A stretch of 35,914 nt of DNA from an uncultured Faecalicatena sp. (GCA_902489075.1 CABTYO010000022.1:1-35914), one strand, 5' to 3'; positions 1 to 9,961 are shown, counted from the stretch's first letter. Notes: generated by a model not told the origin, from the letters alone. A program made the numbers and translations.

Positions 1-54
1 GTTATGGGCATCTCGTAGCCCAACCAAAAAATATATGAGGAGTGAAACGTCAAT
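1..54 (+). promoter_or_regulatory. rpoB upstream region with small hairpin and RBS
   Basis: This is the leader immediately before rpoB, cut by the window edge. GGGC (6-9) can pair with GCCC (18-21) and flanking GTT/AAC adds a few pairs, so a small hairpin is possible. A TGAGGAG Shine-Dalgarno at 36-42 lies 12 nt before the ATG, a little long but usable. In most Firmicutes rplL lies upstream and rpoB is reached by read-through; that gene is not visible here. Confidence 0.4.
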
Positions 55-3000
55 ATGGAGAAAAACAGAATTCGTCCCATCAAAAGCGGAAAAAGTTCAC
101 GCATGAGCTATTCCAGACAAAAAGAAGTATTAGAGATGCCGAATCTTATCGAAGTCCAGAAAGACTCATACCAGTGGTTTCTGGATGAAGGACTGAAAGA
201 GGTATTTGACGATATTTCCCCGATTACTGACTTCAGTGGTCACTTAAGTCTGGAATTTGTAGATTTTACACTTTGCGAAGATGATGTAAAGTATACCATC
301 GAAGAGTGTAAAGAGCGTGATGCAACATACGCTGCGCCTTTGAAAGTAAGGGTCAGACTTTACAACAAAGACAACGATGAGATCAACGAACATGAAATAT
401 TTATGGGAGATCTTCCGATCATGACGAAGACCGGTACCTTTGTAATCAATGGTGCTGAGCGTGTTATCGTCAGCCAGCTGGTTCGTTCCCCTGGTATTTA
501 TTATGGAATTGCCCATGATAAACTGGGAAAAGAACTTTACTCAGCGACAGTCATTCCGAACCGTGGTGCTTGGCTGGAATATGAAACAGACTCCAATGAC
601 GTTTTTTATGTACGTGTAGATAGAACGAGAAAGGTGCCGATCACAGTCCTGATCCGTGCACTTGGAATCGGAACGAATGCAGAAATCATCGACCTCTTTG
701 GTGAAGAGCCTAAGATCCTTGCAAGTTTTGGCAAAGATACAGCAGAGAATTACCAGGAAGGTCTTTTAGAGTTATATAAGAAGATACGACCGGGCGAACC
801 ACTTGCAGTGGACAGCGCAGAGAGCCTGATCACCAGTATGTTCTTCGACCCGAGGCGTTATGACCTGGCGAAGGTTGGACGCTATAAGTTCAACAAGAAG
901 CTGGCACTCAAGAACCGTATCACAGGACAGAGAGTGGCAGAGGATGTAGTAAGCCCGCTGACAGGTGAGATTCTGGCAGAAAAGGGAACCGTGCTCACAA
1001 GAGCGCTTGCTGATACGATCCAGAACTCCGCTGTGCCATATCTGTGGGTAGAGGGTGAGGATGAGTCACGCAACATCAAGATCCTGTCCAACATGATGGT
1101 TGATCTGCAGGCAGTTGTGGACATCGACCCGAAGGAAGTCGGAGTGACAGAGCAGGTATACTATCCTGTACTGGCAGGACTTCTGGAAGAGTCAGCAGGG
1201 GATATCGACGAATTGAAGTCCATGATCCGCAGAGATATCCATGATCTGATTCCGAAGCATATTACAAAGGAAGACATTTTAGCTTCCATTAACTATAACA
1301 TCCATCTGGAATACAGGATGGGTAATGACGACGATATCGACCATCTGGGCAACAGACGTATCCGTGCTGTCGGAGAGCTTCTCCAGAATCAGTACAGAAT
1401 CGGTCTGTCCAGACTGGAGCGAGTTGTCCGTGAGAGAATGACAACACAGGATCAGGAAGGTATTTCTCCACAGTCACTGATCAACATCAAGCCGGTAACT
1501 GCAGCAGTGAAGGAGTTCTTCGGATCTTCCCAGCTGTCACAGTTCATGGACCAGAATAACCCGCTAGGTGAGCTGACTCATAAGAGACGTCTTTCCGCAC
1601 TGGGACCTGGTGGTCTGTCAAGAGACCGTGCCGGATTCGAGGTACGAGATGTTCACTATTCCCATTACGGAAGAATGTGTCCGATCGAGACCCCTGAAGG
1701 TCCTAACATCGGTCTGATCAACTCCCTTGCAACTTATGCAAGGATCAACCAGTACGGATTTGTAGAGGCTCCGTACCGTAAGATCGACAAGACAGATCCG
1801 GAGAATCCGGTCGTTACAGAAGAAGTTGTCTATATGACAGCCGATGAAGAAGATAATTACCATGTAGCACAGGCGAATGAGCCTCTGGATGACGAAGGAC
1901 ACTTCATTCACAAGAATGTATCCGGTCGTTACCGTGAAGAGACTCAGGAATACGAGAGAAGCAAGTTCGATTATATGGACGTTTCTCCTAAGATGGTATT
2001 CTCCGTGGCTACAGCCCTCATTCCTTTCCTGGAGAATGACGATGCCAACCGTGCGCTGATGGGATCTAACATGCAGCGTCAGGCAGTGCCGCTTCTGACT
2101 ACCGAAGCTCCGGTTGTCGGAACAGGTATGGAAGTAAAGGCAGCAGTAGACTCCGGTGTCTGCATCGTTGCGGAAAAAGCCGGTGTGATTGAGCGTTCTA
2201 CTTCAACCGACATCACAATCAAACATGATGACGGAACAAAGAAGACTTATAAGCTGACGAAGTTCTTGAGAAGTAACCAGAGCAACTGCTACAACCAGAG
2301 ACCGATCGTTGACAAGGGCGAGCGTGTCGAGGAAGGACAAGTAATTGCTGACGGTCCGTCTACCTCCAACGGAGAGATGGCACTCGGAAAGAACCCGCTG
2401 ATCGGATTCATGACGTGGGAAGGTTACAACTACGAGGATGCCGTACTGTTAAGTGAACGACTGGTACAGGATGATGTGTACACTTCTGTGCATATTGAAG
2501 AATATGAAGCAGAAGCACGAGATACAAAGCTTGGACCAGAAGAGATCACAAGAGATATCCCGGGTGTGGGTGATGACGCGCTCAAAGACCTGGATGAGAG
2601 AGGTATCATCCGTATCGGAGCAGAAGTCCGTGCCGGAGATATCCTGGTCGGCAAGGTGACTCCAAAGGGAGAGACCGAGCTGACAGCCGAGGAGAGACTG
2701 CTTCGTGCGATCTTCGGTGAAAAAGCACGTGAAGTAAGAGATACTTCCCTGAAAGTACCTCATGGTGAATATGGTATTGTTGTGGATGCGAAGGTATTTA
2801 CAAGAGAGAACGGTGATGAGCTGTCTCCGGGAGTGAACCAGGCAGTCCGCATCTACATCGCACAGAAGAGAAAGATTTCTGTCGGTGACAAGATGGCCGG
2901 ACGTCATGGTAACAAGGGTGTTGTTTCCCGTGTACTTCCTGTAGAAGATATGCCGTACCTGCCGAACGGACGTCCTCTGGACATCGTTCTGAACCCTCTG

Positions 3001-3912
3001 GGTGTGCCTTCCCGTATGAACATCGGGCAGGTGCTTGAGATCCACTTAAGCCTTGCAGCAAAAGCATTAGGATTTAACATCTCCACACCAGTCTTTGACG
3101 GTGCGAACGAGATCGATATCATGGATACCCTTGACCTGGCGAACGATTATGTGAACCTGGAATGGGAAGAATTTGTAGAGAAGCACGGCGAAGAGTTACT
3201 GCCGGAAGTGCTGGAATATCTGTCTGAGAACAGAGAGCACAGGAAGCTGTGGAAGGGAGTTCCGCTGTCACGTGACGGTAAGGTCCGCTTAAGAGACGGA
3301 CGTACCGGAGAGTTCTTCGACAGCCCGGTTACAATCGGACACATGCATTACCTGAAGCTGCATCATCTGGTAGACGACAAGATCCATGCACGTTCTACTG
3401 GTCCTTACTCACTGGTTACACAGCAGCCGTTAGGCGGTAAGGCACAGTTCGGTGGACAGCGTTTCGGAGAGATGGAGGTCTGGGCACTGGAGGCTTATGG
3501 TGCATCCTATACTCTGCAGGAGATCCTGACTGTGAAGTCAGATGACGTTGTCGGACGTGTGAAGACCTACGAAGCGATCATCAAAGGTGAGAATATCCCT
3601 GAACCGGGTATTCCGGAGTCCTTCAAGGTACTTTTGAAAGAGCTTCAGTCACTGGCACTGGATGTACGCGTACTGCGCGATGACAATACAGAAGTTGAGA
3701 TCATGGAAACTGTAGATTACGGCGAGACCGACCTGCACTCCATTATCGAAGGAGACAGAAGATATCGTGATGACAATGAGCCTCTCGGGGAGCATGGATT
3801 CACAGAACAGGAATTTGTTGGGGAAGAACTTGAGGATGTGGAACCTGAGGAAGATGAATTCGAAGACGAGGCAGAACTCGAATTCGATGAATTTATGGAT
3901 GACGAAGAATAG
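55..3912 (+). CDS. rpoB: DNA-directed RNA polymerase subunit beta
   Basis: This 1285-residue protein is the beta subunit of RNA polymerase, which forms one side of the catalytic cleft and binds rifampicin. The rifampicin cluster GSSQLSQFMDQNNPL starts at residue 490. The positions equal to E. coli D516, H526 and S531 are intact (D499, H509, S514), so the sequence predicts a sensitive enzyme. The block CPIETPEGPNIGL and the C-terminal region (QPLGGKAQFGGQRFGEME) are typical. The last ~25 residues form a strongly acidic tail rich in E and D, an unusual extension next to the core fold. rpoC follows 14 nt downstream with its own GGAGG site, so the two are co-transcribed. Identification is certain. 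Confidence 0.99.
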   Translation: MEKNRIRPIKSGKSSRMSYSRQKEVLEMPNLIEVQKDSYQWFLDEGLKEVFDDISPITDFSGHLSLEFVDFTLCEDDVKYTIEECKERDATYAAPLKVRVRLYNKDNDEINEHEIFMGDLPIMTKTGTFVINGAERVIVSQLVRSPGIYYGIAHDKLGKELYSATVIPNRGAWLEYETDSNDVFYVRVDRTRKVPITVLIRALGIGTNAEIIDLFGEEPKILASFGKDTAENYQEGLLELYKKIRPGEPLAVDSAESLITSMFFDPRRYDLAKVGRYKFNKKLALKNRITGQRVAEDVVSPLTGEILAEKGTVLTRALADTIQNSAVPYLWVEGEDESRNIKILSNMMVDLQAVVDIDPKEVGVTEQVYYPVLAGLLEESAGDIDELKSMIRRDIHDLIPKHITKEDILASINYNIHLEYRMGNDDDIDHLGNRRIRAVGELLQNQYRIGLSRLERVVRERMTTQDQEGISPQSLINIKPVTAAVKEFFGSSQLSQFMDQNNPLGELTHKRRLSALGPGGLSRDRAGFEVRDVHYSHYGRMCPIETPEGPNIGLINSLATYARINQYGFVEAPYRKIDKTDPENPVVTEEVVYMTADEEDNYHVAQANEPLDDEGHFIHKNVSGRYREETQEYERSKFDYMDVSPKMVFSVATALIPFLENDDANRALMGSNMQRQAVPLLTTEAPVVGTGMEVKAAVDSGVCIVAEKAGVIERSTSTDITIKHDDGTKKTYKLTKFLRSNQSNCYNQRPIVDKGERVEEGQVIADGPSTSNGEMALGKNPLIGFMTWEGYNYEDAVLLSERLVQDDVYTSVHIEEYEAEARDTKLGPEEITRDIPGVGDDALKDLDERGIIRIGAEVRAGDILVGKVTPKGETELTAEERLLRAIFGEKAREVRDTSLKVPHGEYGIVVDAKVFTRENGDELSPGVNQAVRIYIAQKRKISVGDKMAGRHGNKGVVSRVLPVEDMPYLPNGRPLDIVLNPLGVPSRMNIGQVLEIHLSLAAKALGFNISTPVFDGANEIDIMDTLDLANDYVNLEWEEFVEKHGEELLPEVLEYLSENREHRKLWKGVPLSRDGKVRLRDGRTGEFFDSPVTIGHMHYLKLHHLVDDKIHARSTGPYSLVTQQPLGGKAQFGGQRFGEMEVWALEAYGASYTLQEILTVKSDDVVGRVKTYEAIIKGENIPEPGIPESFKVLLKELQSLALDVRVLRDDNTEVEIMETVDYGETDLHSIIEGDRRYRDDNEPLGEHGFTEQEFVGEELEDVEPEEDEFEDEAELEFDEFMDDEE

Positions 3913-3926
3913 GAGGAGCCATTTAT

Positions 3927-6900
3927 ATGCCAACAAGTAACAATGAACAACAATACCAACCGTTAACTTTTGATGCAATCAAAATCGGGCTGGCTTCACC
4001 GGAAAAAATTATGGAGTGGTCAAGAGGTGAGGTTACCAAGCCGGAGACCATTAACTATAGAACACTGAAACCAGAGAAAGACGGACTTTTCTGCGAGCGT
4101 ATCTTCGGACCAAGCAAGGACTGGGAGTGCCACTGCGGTAAGTACAAGAAGATCCGTTATAAAGGGGTCGTCTGCGACCGATGCGGCGTTGAAGTCACAA
4201 AGGCTTCTGTGCGCCGTGAGCGTATGGGACACATCGCACTGGCTGCACCGGTATCCCATATCTGGTACTTTAAGGGAATCCCGAGCCGTATGGGACTGAT
4301 CCTGGACATCTCTCCAAGAACATTGGAGAGAGTCCTGTACTTCGCTTCTTATATCGTACTCGATAAGGGCGAGACAGACTTACAGTATAAGCAGGTACTG
4401 TCCGAGGCTGAATATCAGGAGGCAAAAGAGAAATGGGGCTACCGTTCTTTCCGTGTAGGAATGGGTGCGGAAGCAATCCAGGAGCTCTTACAGTCTATCG
4501 ACCTGGAGAAGGAATATGCAGAACTGCAGGGAGGACTTACCAACGCAACAGGCCAGAAGCGTGCAAGAATCGTGAAGCGCCTGGAAGTGGTAGAAGCTTT
4601 CCGTGAATCCGGCAACAAGCCGGAGTGGATGATCCTGACAGCAATTCCGGTCATCCCGCCGGATCTTCGTCCGATGGTACAGCTGGACGGTGGACGTTTT
4701 GCAACATCCGATTTAAATGATTTATACAGAAGAATTATCAATAGAAATAACCGTTTGAAGAGACTCCTTGAACTGGGAGCTCCGGACATCATCGTCCGCA
4801 ACGAGAAGCGTATGCTTCAGGAAGCAGTCGATGCTCTGATCGACAACGGCCGCCGTGGCCGTCCGGTAACAGGACCTGGTAACAGAGCACTGAAGTCTCT
4901 TTCCGACATGCTGAAAGGTAAATCAGGACGTTTCCGTCAGAACCTGCTCGGAAAACGTGTTGACTACTCAGGACGTTCCGTTATCGTCGTTGGGCCGGAA
5001 CTCAAGATCTACCAGTGCGGTCTGCCGAAAGAGATGGCAATCGAGCTGTTCAAGCCTTTTGTTATGAAAGAACTGGTTGCTAACGGTACTGCACACAACA
5101 TTAAGAATGCCAAGAAGATGGTCGAGAGATTACAGCCTGAGGTATGGGATGTACTCGAGGAAGTCATCAAAGAGCATCCGGTTATGCTGAACCGTGCCCC
5201 CACACTGCACAGACTTGGTATCCAGGCATTTGAGCCGATCCTGGTAGAAGGTAAGGCAATCAAGCTGCATCCACTGGTATGTACCGCTTACAATGCCGAC
5301 TTCGATGGTGACCAGATGGCTGTCCATGTACCGCTGTCTGTAGAAGCTCAGGCTGAGTGCCGTTTCTTACTGCTCTCACCGAACAACCTGTTAAAGCCGT
5401 CCGATGGTGGTCCGGTTGCCGTTCCTTCACAGGATATGGTACTTGGTATCTACTATCTGACTCAGGAAAGACCAGGGGCAAAGGGCGAAGGCATGTTCTT
5501 CAAGAGCGTGAACGAAGCCATCCTGGCTTATGAGAATGGGTATGTGACACTGCACTCCAGAATCAAAGTCCGCGTGACCAAGACGATGCCTGACGGAACA
5601 GAGAAGACAGGTATCATCGAGGCAACCGTAGGAAGACTCCTCTTCAATGAGATCATTCCGCAGGATCTTGGTTTTGTAGACCGTGATGTGGAAGGCAACG
5701 ACCTCGTACTGGAGATCGATTTCCACGTTGGTAAGAAGCAGTTAAAGCAGATCCTGGAAAAAGTAATCAATACTCACGGTGCAACACAGACCGCAGAAGT
5801 ACTGGATAATGTAAAAGCAATCGGTTACAAGTTCTCTACGAGAGCCGCCATGACCGTTTCTATTTCCGACATGACCGTGCCGCCGCAGAAGCCGCAGATG
5901 ATCGAGGAAGCCCAGAACACAGTAGACCGGATCACAAAGAACTACAAGCGTGGTCTGATCACAGAGGAAGAGCGTTACAAAGAAGTTGTTGAGACATGGA
6001 AGGCAACCGATGATAAGCTGACAGAGGCACTGCTGTCCGGTCTGGATAAGTACAACAACATCTTCATGATGGCCGATTCCGGAGCCCGTGGTTCTGACAA
6101 GCAGATCAAACAGCTGGCAGGTATGCGTGGTTTGATGGCTGATACAACAGGACGTACCATCGAGCTGCCGATCAAGTCCAACTTCCGTGAAGGTCTGGAC
6201 GTATTGGAGTACTTCATGTCTGCGCATGGAGCACGTAAGGGTCTGTCTGATACAGCCCTTCGTACAGCCGATTCAGGATACCTGACAAGACGTCTGGTTG
6301 ATGTATCCCAGGAGCTGATCATCCATGACAGCGACTGTGTGGAAGAAGGAAAAGAGATTCCAGGAATGTATGTGAAGGCATTCATGGATGGAAATGAAGA
6401 GATTGAGAGCTTACAGGAGCGTATTACGGGACGTTTCTCCTGCGAGGATATCAAAGATAAAGATGGAAATGTTCTTGTAAAAGCGAATCACATGATCACT
6501 CCGAGACGTGCGGAGAGAGTCATGAAGAAGGGTGTTGATGAGAAGGGCAATCCGTTAGATAAGGTGAAGATCCGTACCATTCTTACCTGTAAGTGTAAGA
6601 ACGGTGTGTGCTCCAAGTGCTACGGAGCCAACATGGCAACAGGTGAGGCTGTTCAGGTCGGTGAAGCTGTCGGAATTATTGCCGCACAGTCCATCGGTGA
6701 GCCTGGTACACAGCTGACCATGCGTACGTTCCATACGGGCGGTGTTGCCGGTGACGATATCACACAGGGTCTTCCTCGTGTCGAGGAGCTTTTCGAGGCA
6801 AGAAAGCCGAAAGGTCTTGCCATCATCACTGAGTTTGCCGGAACAGCAACGATCAGCGATACAAAGAAGAAGCGTGAGATCATCGTAAACAACAGCGAGA

Positions 6901-7574
6901 CAGGTGAATCCAAGGCATATCTGATCCCATACGGTTCCCGTATCAAGGTACAGGACGGCGCGGTATTAGAGGCCGGAGACGAGCTGACAGAAGGTAGTGT
7001 CAATCCGCATGATATCTTGAAGATCAAAGGCTTACGTGCCGTTCAGGATTACATGATCCAGGAAGTTCAGCGTGTATACCGTCTGCAGGGTGTTGAGATC
7101 AACGATAAGCATATCGAGGTCATCGTACGCCAGATGTTAAAGAAGATCCGTATTGAGGAGCGCGGAGATTCCGAATTCCTGCCTGGAACCATGGCAGATG
7201 TCCTGGAGTTCAACGAAGTGAACGAACAGTTAGAGGCAGAAGGAAAAGAGCCTGCAACAGGCGAGCAGATCATGCTTGGTATTACCAAGGCATCCCTTGC
7301 TACAGATTCCTTCTTATCAGCCGCTTCCTTCCAGGAGACAACCAAGGTACTGACAGAAGCAGCAATCAAGGGTAAAGTCGATCACCTGATCGGCCTGAAA
7401 GAGAACGTCATCATCGGTAAGCATATTCCGGCTGGTACAGGTATGAGAAAGTACCGCGATGTAAAACTCAGCACGGAACTGGAACCCGAGGAAGAAGAGA
7501 TCGAACTTGAGGAAGAGGCAGTGCCAGAGGCAGAAGCAGAGGAAACAGAACTTGTAACTGCTGATGAAGAATAA
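3927..7574 (+). CDS. rpoC: DNA-directed RNA polymerase subunit beta'
   Basis: This 1215-residue protein is the beta' subunit, carrying the Mg2+-binding catalytic loop NADFDGD at residues 456-462. The N-terminal zinc-binding site is visible as Cys 68, 70, 83 and 86 (CHCG...CDRC). The second zinc site has the CKCKNGVCSKC block at 888-898. The bridge-helix and trigger-loop regions (GEPGTQLTMRTFHTGG) are normal. Like RpoB, the protein ends in an acidic tail (about the last 30 residues, mostly E), here fed by GA-rich codons. The ATG at 3927 follows GGAGG at a good distance. The gene is the last of its transcript, since a strong terminator follows. In most relatives rpsL would be expected soon after; here it is not. 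Confidence 0.99.
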   Translation: MPTSNNEQQYQPLTFDAIKIGLASPEKIMEWSRGEVTKPETINYRTLKPEKDGLFCERIFGPSKDWECHCGKYKKIRYKGVVCDRCGVEVTKASVRRERMGHIALAAPVSHIWYFKGIPSRMGLILDISPRTLERVLYFASYIVLDKGETDLQYKQVLSEAEYQEAKEKWGYRSFRVGMGAEAIQELLQSIDLEKEYAELQGGLTNATGQKRARIVKRLEVVEAFRESGNKPEWMILTAIPVIPPDLRPMVQLDGGRFATSDLNDLYRRIINRNNRLKRLLELGAPDIIVRNEKRMLQEAVDALIDNGRRGRPVTGPGNRALKSLSDMLKGKSGRFRQNLLGKRVDYSGRSVIVVGPELKIYQCGLPKEMAIELFKPFVMKELVANGTAHNIKNAKKMVERLQPEVWDVLEEVIKEHPVMLNRAPTLHRLGIQAFEPILVEGKAIKLHPLVCTAYNADFDGDQMAVHVPLSVEAQAECRFLLLSPNNLLKPSDGGPVAVPSQDMVLGIYYLTQERPGAKGEGMFFKSVNEAILAYENGYVTLHSRIKVRVTKTMPDGTEKTGIIEATVGRLLFNEIIPQDLGFVDRDVEGNDLVLEIDFHVGKKQLKQILEKVINTHGATQTAEVLDNVKAIGYKFSTRAAMTVSISDMTVPPQKPQMIEEAQNTVDRITKNYKRGLITEEERYKEVVETWKATDDKLTEALLSGLDKYNNIFMMADSGARGSDKQIKQLAGMRGLMADTTGRTIELPIKSNFREGLDVLEYFMSAHGARKGLSDTALRTADSGYLTRRLVDVSQELIIHDSDCVEEGKEIPGMYVKAFMDGNEEIESLQERITGRFSCEDIKDKDGNVLVKANHMITPRRAERVMKKGVDEKGNPLDKVKIRTILTCKCKNGVCSKCYGANMATGEAVQVGEAVGIIAAQSIGEPGTQLTMRTFHTGGVAGDDITQGLPRVEELFEARKPKGLAIITEFAGTATISDTKKKREIIVNNSETGESKAYLIPYGSRIKVQDGAVLEAGDELTEGSVNPHDILKIKGLRAVQDYMIQEVQRVYRLQGVEINDKHIEVIVRQMLKKIRIEERGDSEFLPGTMADVLEFNEVNEQLEAEGKEPATGEQIMLGITKASLATDSFLSAASFQETTKVLTEAAIKGKVDHLIGLKENVIIGKHIPAGTGMRKYRDVKLSTELEPEEEEIELEEEAVPEAEAEETELVTADEE

Positions 7575-7611
7575 GATAAAGTGAGTCTGTTATTTTAAGA
7601 CAGAATATAAG

Positions 7612-7652
7612 AAAAACCGGTTGGATTATGTGAAATCCAGCCGGTTTTTCTG
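7612..7652 (+). terminator. Rho-independent terminator after rpoC
   Basis: A 16-bp stem (7612-7627 with 7634-7649, one G-U pair) closes a 6-nt loop. The core is CCGG/CCGG flanked by five A-T pairs, so the 3' arm itself ends in a T run. It lies 37 nt after the rpoC stop and separates the polymerase operon from the chemosensory operon. The A run on the 5' arm means it could also work on the other strand. Confidence 0.93.
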
Positions 7653-7752
7653 TGTATACAAAAATAAAAAGGAAAAAAGATGGAAAAAACTGTAAAGTCA
7701 CAGGAAAAACACTTATCTGTAAAAAAGTTTTTCAGAAAAACAGGCAGTTTCC

Positions 7753-7781
7753 TTGTGTTTCAGGCCAGAATAAAGTATGAT
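7753..7781 (+). promoter_or_regulatory. Probable sigma-A promoter of the chemosensory operon
   Basis: TTGTGT (7753-7758) and TATGAT (7776-7781) are separated by 17 nt. Transcription would begin near 7788, giving a leader of about 30 nt before the first start codon. I found no convincing match to the motility sigma factor consensus (TAAA, 15 nt, GCCGATAA). This suggests housekeeping rather than flagellar-type control, but it is a visual call only. Confidence 0.5.
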
Positions 7782-7817
7782 TAAGCTAGTTATATCAGTT
7801 TGGGGGGCATGAAAAGA

Positions 7818-8747
7818 ATGGATGGTTTGGACAGGTCTTATCTGGCGTTTCATTCAGCTGGAATCGTTTATCTGATCTCTCTTTCAGAAGTAGAGAGGAT
7901 TGTTGATGAGAGCCGTGAGACAGAGCTTTCATTTGTCGATTTTACTCAGATTGCAGACGGGAGAAAAAGAGAGAAAAAGACCGGATTTCAATATGGTATT
8001 CTTTTAAATTCCCAGAAAAATGAAGAAAGTATTGCAATACCAGGAATCATAGTAGAGGATATTGAGGGAATCCTGGAAATAGAAGAGCCAGAAGAAATCT
8101 CTCTGAGCGAACCCGTTCTAAGCTGCCACAACCAGTATCTGAAGGCGGCTGTCAGGGTACATAGAGGAGAGAGTGAGATTCTTGCATTTCTGCTGGATCC
8201 AGACCGGCTTCGGGAGGCTGCTTTGAAGCAGGCACAGCTGTCGGCAGAGGAGGGGGATCTTCCGGACGGGCAGGAGGAATGCAGGAGCAGTACGGCGGGG
8301 GCAAATCACAGTCAGGCAGCCGTGCATGAGATGGAGATCGGCAGTCGTAAGGGCTGGAGCGTGAATATACAGGAGGCAGGGACAGAAGAACCTCAGTATA
8401 TCACCCTGCTTCGTGGCGGACAGACTATATATATAGACCGGGATGCCGTCACTGCTGTTGTGATGCGGCCGGTAGTCCAGAGGGTACCGGGTGCGGGCAG
8501 AGGTGTACAGGGAATTTCTCTTTACGGGAAGGAAATGGTTGTATACTATAATCCATTCGTGAATGAAGAGGGAGAAGACGGGGCAGAGGGGCAGGAGCAG
8601 TCCGTCTGCGGAGTGATTTTAAGGACCGGGAATGGAAAGCTTGCGGGACTTGCAGGTGAAGCCACAGGAGAGGCCGTATTTTCAATAGAGGATGCGGATG
8701 AAGTAATGTCTTTGGGAAATGGAGTTTGGGTGAAGAAACGTGATTAG
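7818..8747 (+). CDS. Divergent tandem CheW-like coupling protein
   Basis: This 309-residue protein opens the operon. I read it as two CheW-like halves joined by a low-complexity linker (about residues 140-190). The first half contains a pattern like the end of a CheW fold (GIIVEDIEGIL, then AVRVHRGESEILAFLLDPDRL). The second contains RPVVQRVPGAGRGVQGISLYGKE, close to the CheW block that precedes the conserved interior strands. It ends at GNGVWVKKRD, without the closing strands seen in the operon's other CheW. Function is inferred: a scaffold or coupling protein for receptor-kinase arrays. The ATG at 7818 is chosen because a GGGGGG site lies 10 nt upstream; a TTG at 7800 and an ATG at 7809 are in frame but poorly placed. 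The stop overlaps cheR by 8 nt. Confidence 0.6.
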   Translation: MDGLDRSYLAFHSAGIVYLISLSEVERIVDESRETELSFVDFTQIADGRKREKKTGFQYGILLNSQKNEESIAIPGIIVEDIEGILEIEEPEEISLSEPVLSCHNQYLKAAVRVHRGESEILAFLLDPDRLREAALKQAQLSAEEGDLPDGQEECRSSTAGANHSQAAVHEMEIGSRKGWSVNIQEAGTEEPQYITLLRGGQTIYIDRDAVTAVVMRPVVQRVPGAGRGVQGISLYGKEMVVYYNPFVNEEGEDGAEGQEQSVCGVILRTGNGKLAGLAGEATGEAVFSIEDADEVMSLGNGVWVKKRD

Positions 8748-9558
8748 GCTGACAGATCAGGAATTTGGAGATGTAGTAGAATATTTCCGCAGTAATTATG
8801 GAATTAATCTGAAGAATAAAAAGATATTGATTGAATGCAGGATGGCAAAGGAACTGGAACGGTGCAATGTCTCTGATTTCGGGGAGTATTTAAGGAAGCT
8901 CAAGCAGGACCGATCGGGAGAGATTGCAGGCGGAATGGTGAACCGTCTCACGACAAATTATACATATTTTCTACGTGAACCGGCACACTTCACCCTGTTA
9001 CAGGAGAAGATCTTCCCGGAACTTATGACCAGGCGGAAGTATGGCCCCTATTATATCTGGTGTGCGGGCTGTGCGACCGGGGAAGAATGCTATACGATTG
9101 GAATGTGCTTAAATGAATTTCAGGAGCGGACCGGCAGTACATTAAATGCCAGGATTACAGCCACAGATATTTCAGAGGAAGTTCTGGAAAAGGCAGAAAA
9201 GGGGATATATCCCAGGCGGGAGATTGAGGAGATTCCCCCATTCTGGAGGGAAAAGTACTGCAGAGACATAGATAAGAACAGTTTTCGGGTGGCAGAGGAA
9301 CTCAAGTATAATATCCGTTTTATGAAGCACAATCTGATGGAGCCGCTGACAGAGAATGGAAAGTTCGACATCATTTTCTGCAGGAACGTGATGATCTATT
9401 TTGATAAGTCTTCCAGGGAACGGCTGGTGTCGATGCTGGAGGAGAGCCTGAATCCGGGGGGCTACCTGCTGATCGGACATGCAGAGCTTTTAGCCAGAGA
9501 AGAGACGAGTCTGGAACAGGTGTATCCGGCGGTATACAGAAAAAAGGGGAACGTATAA
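8740..9558 (+). CDS. cheR: Chemotaxis protein methyltransferase CheR
   Basis: CheR transfers methyl groups from S-adenosylmethionine to glutamates on chemoreceptors, setting receptor sensitivity. At 272 residues it is normal length. The N-terminal helical domain is followed by NYTYFLREPAHF, the SAM-binding motif GCATGEECYT and the signature FCRNVMIYFDKSSRERL. The GTG start overlaps the previous gene's stop, indicating translational coupling. No C-terminal TPR or receptor-tethering segment is present. No cheB, its usual opposing enzyme, is found in the window. Confidence 0.95.
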   Translation: MIRLTDQEFGDVVEYFRSNYGINLKNKKILIECRMAKELERCNVSDFGEYLRKLKQDRSGEIAGGMVNRLTTNYTYFLREPAHFTLLQEKIFPELMTRRKYGPYYIWCAGCATGEECYTIGMCLNEFQERTGSTLNARITATDISEEVLEKAEKGIYPRREIEEIPPFWREKYCRDIDKNSFRVAEELKYNIRFMKHNLMEPLTENGKFDIIFCRNVMIYFDKSSRERLVSMLEESLNPGGYLLIGHAELLAREETSLEQVYPAVYRKKGNV

Positions 9559-9595
9559 AGAATCAGCACATAAAGGGAAAGATTGAGGAGACAGT

Positions 9596-9961
9596 ATGGA
9601 AGAGAAAATTATGTTAGTGGATGATGCGTTGTTCATGAGGATGACAATACGCAAGACTCTGGAAAAGGAAGGTTACACCAATATCCTGGAAGCAGCAGAT
9701 GGAGAGACTGCCGTTGAGCTGTACCATCAGGAGAATCCGGACCTGGTCCTGCTTGACATCACCATGCCGGGCAAGTCGGGAATTGATGTACTGGAAGAGA
9801 TTCTGGAATATGATCCGAAAGCAAAGATCGTCATGTGTTCGGCCATTGGACAGGAGATGATGATCCAGAAGGCGATCGGCTGTGGTGCACAGGAGTTTAT
9901 CGTCAAGCCATTTAAGCCGGAAGAGTTACAAAAGGTTGTGAATTACGTGTTGGGTCACTAA
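9596..9961 (+). CDS. cheY: CheY-type single-domain response regulator
   Basis: This 121-residue stand-alone receiver is the expected soluble output of CheA. The acid pocket D9-D10, phosphoacceptor D54 (LLDITMPGKSG), switch residue S82 and K104 (VKPF) are all present. The N-terminal VDDALFMRM pattern matches CheY proteins of Gram-positive bacteria. In such bacteria phospho-CheY binds the flagellar motor, but no motor gene is in the window, so the target is open. It lies 37 nt after cheR and 21 nt before the receptor gene. Confidence 0.9.
   Translation: MEEKIMLVDDALFMRMTIRKTLEKEGYTNILEAADGETAVELYHQENPDLVLLDITMPGKSGIDVLEEILEYDPKAKIVMCSAIGQEMMIQKAIGCGAQEFIVKPFKPEELQKVVNYVLGH

Noticed and set aside
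2449..3045. 198-codon open frame on the minus strand inside rpoB
   Set aside because: It is antisense to the highly conserved rpoB sequence, has no ribosome binding site or recognisable motif, and is explained by codon bias of the real gene.
7690..7799. Motility sigma factor (SigD-type) promoter before the chemosensory operon
   Set aside because: TAAA elements occur at plausible distances, but no GCCGATAA-like -10 is present; a sigma-A type TTGTGT/TATGAT pair fits better.
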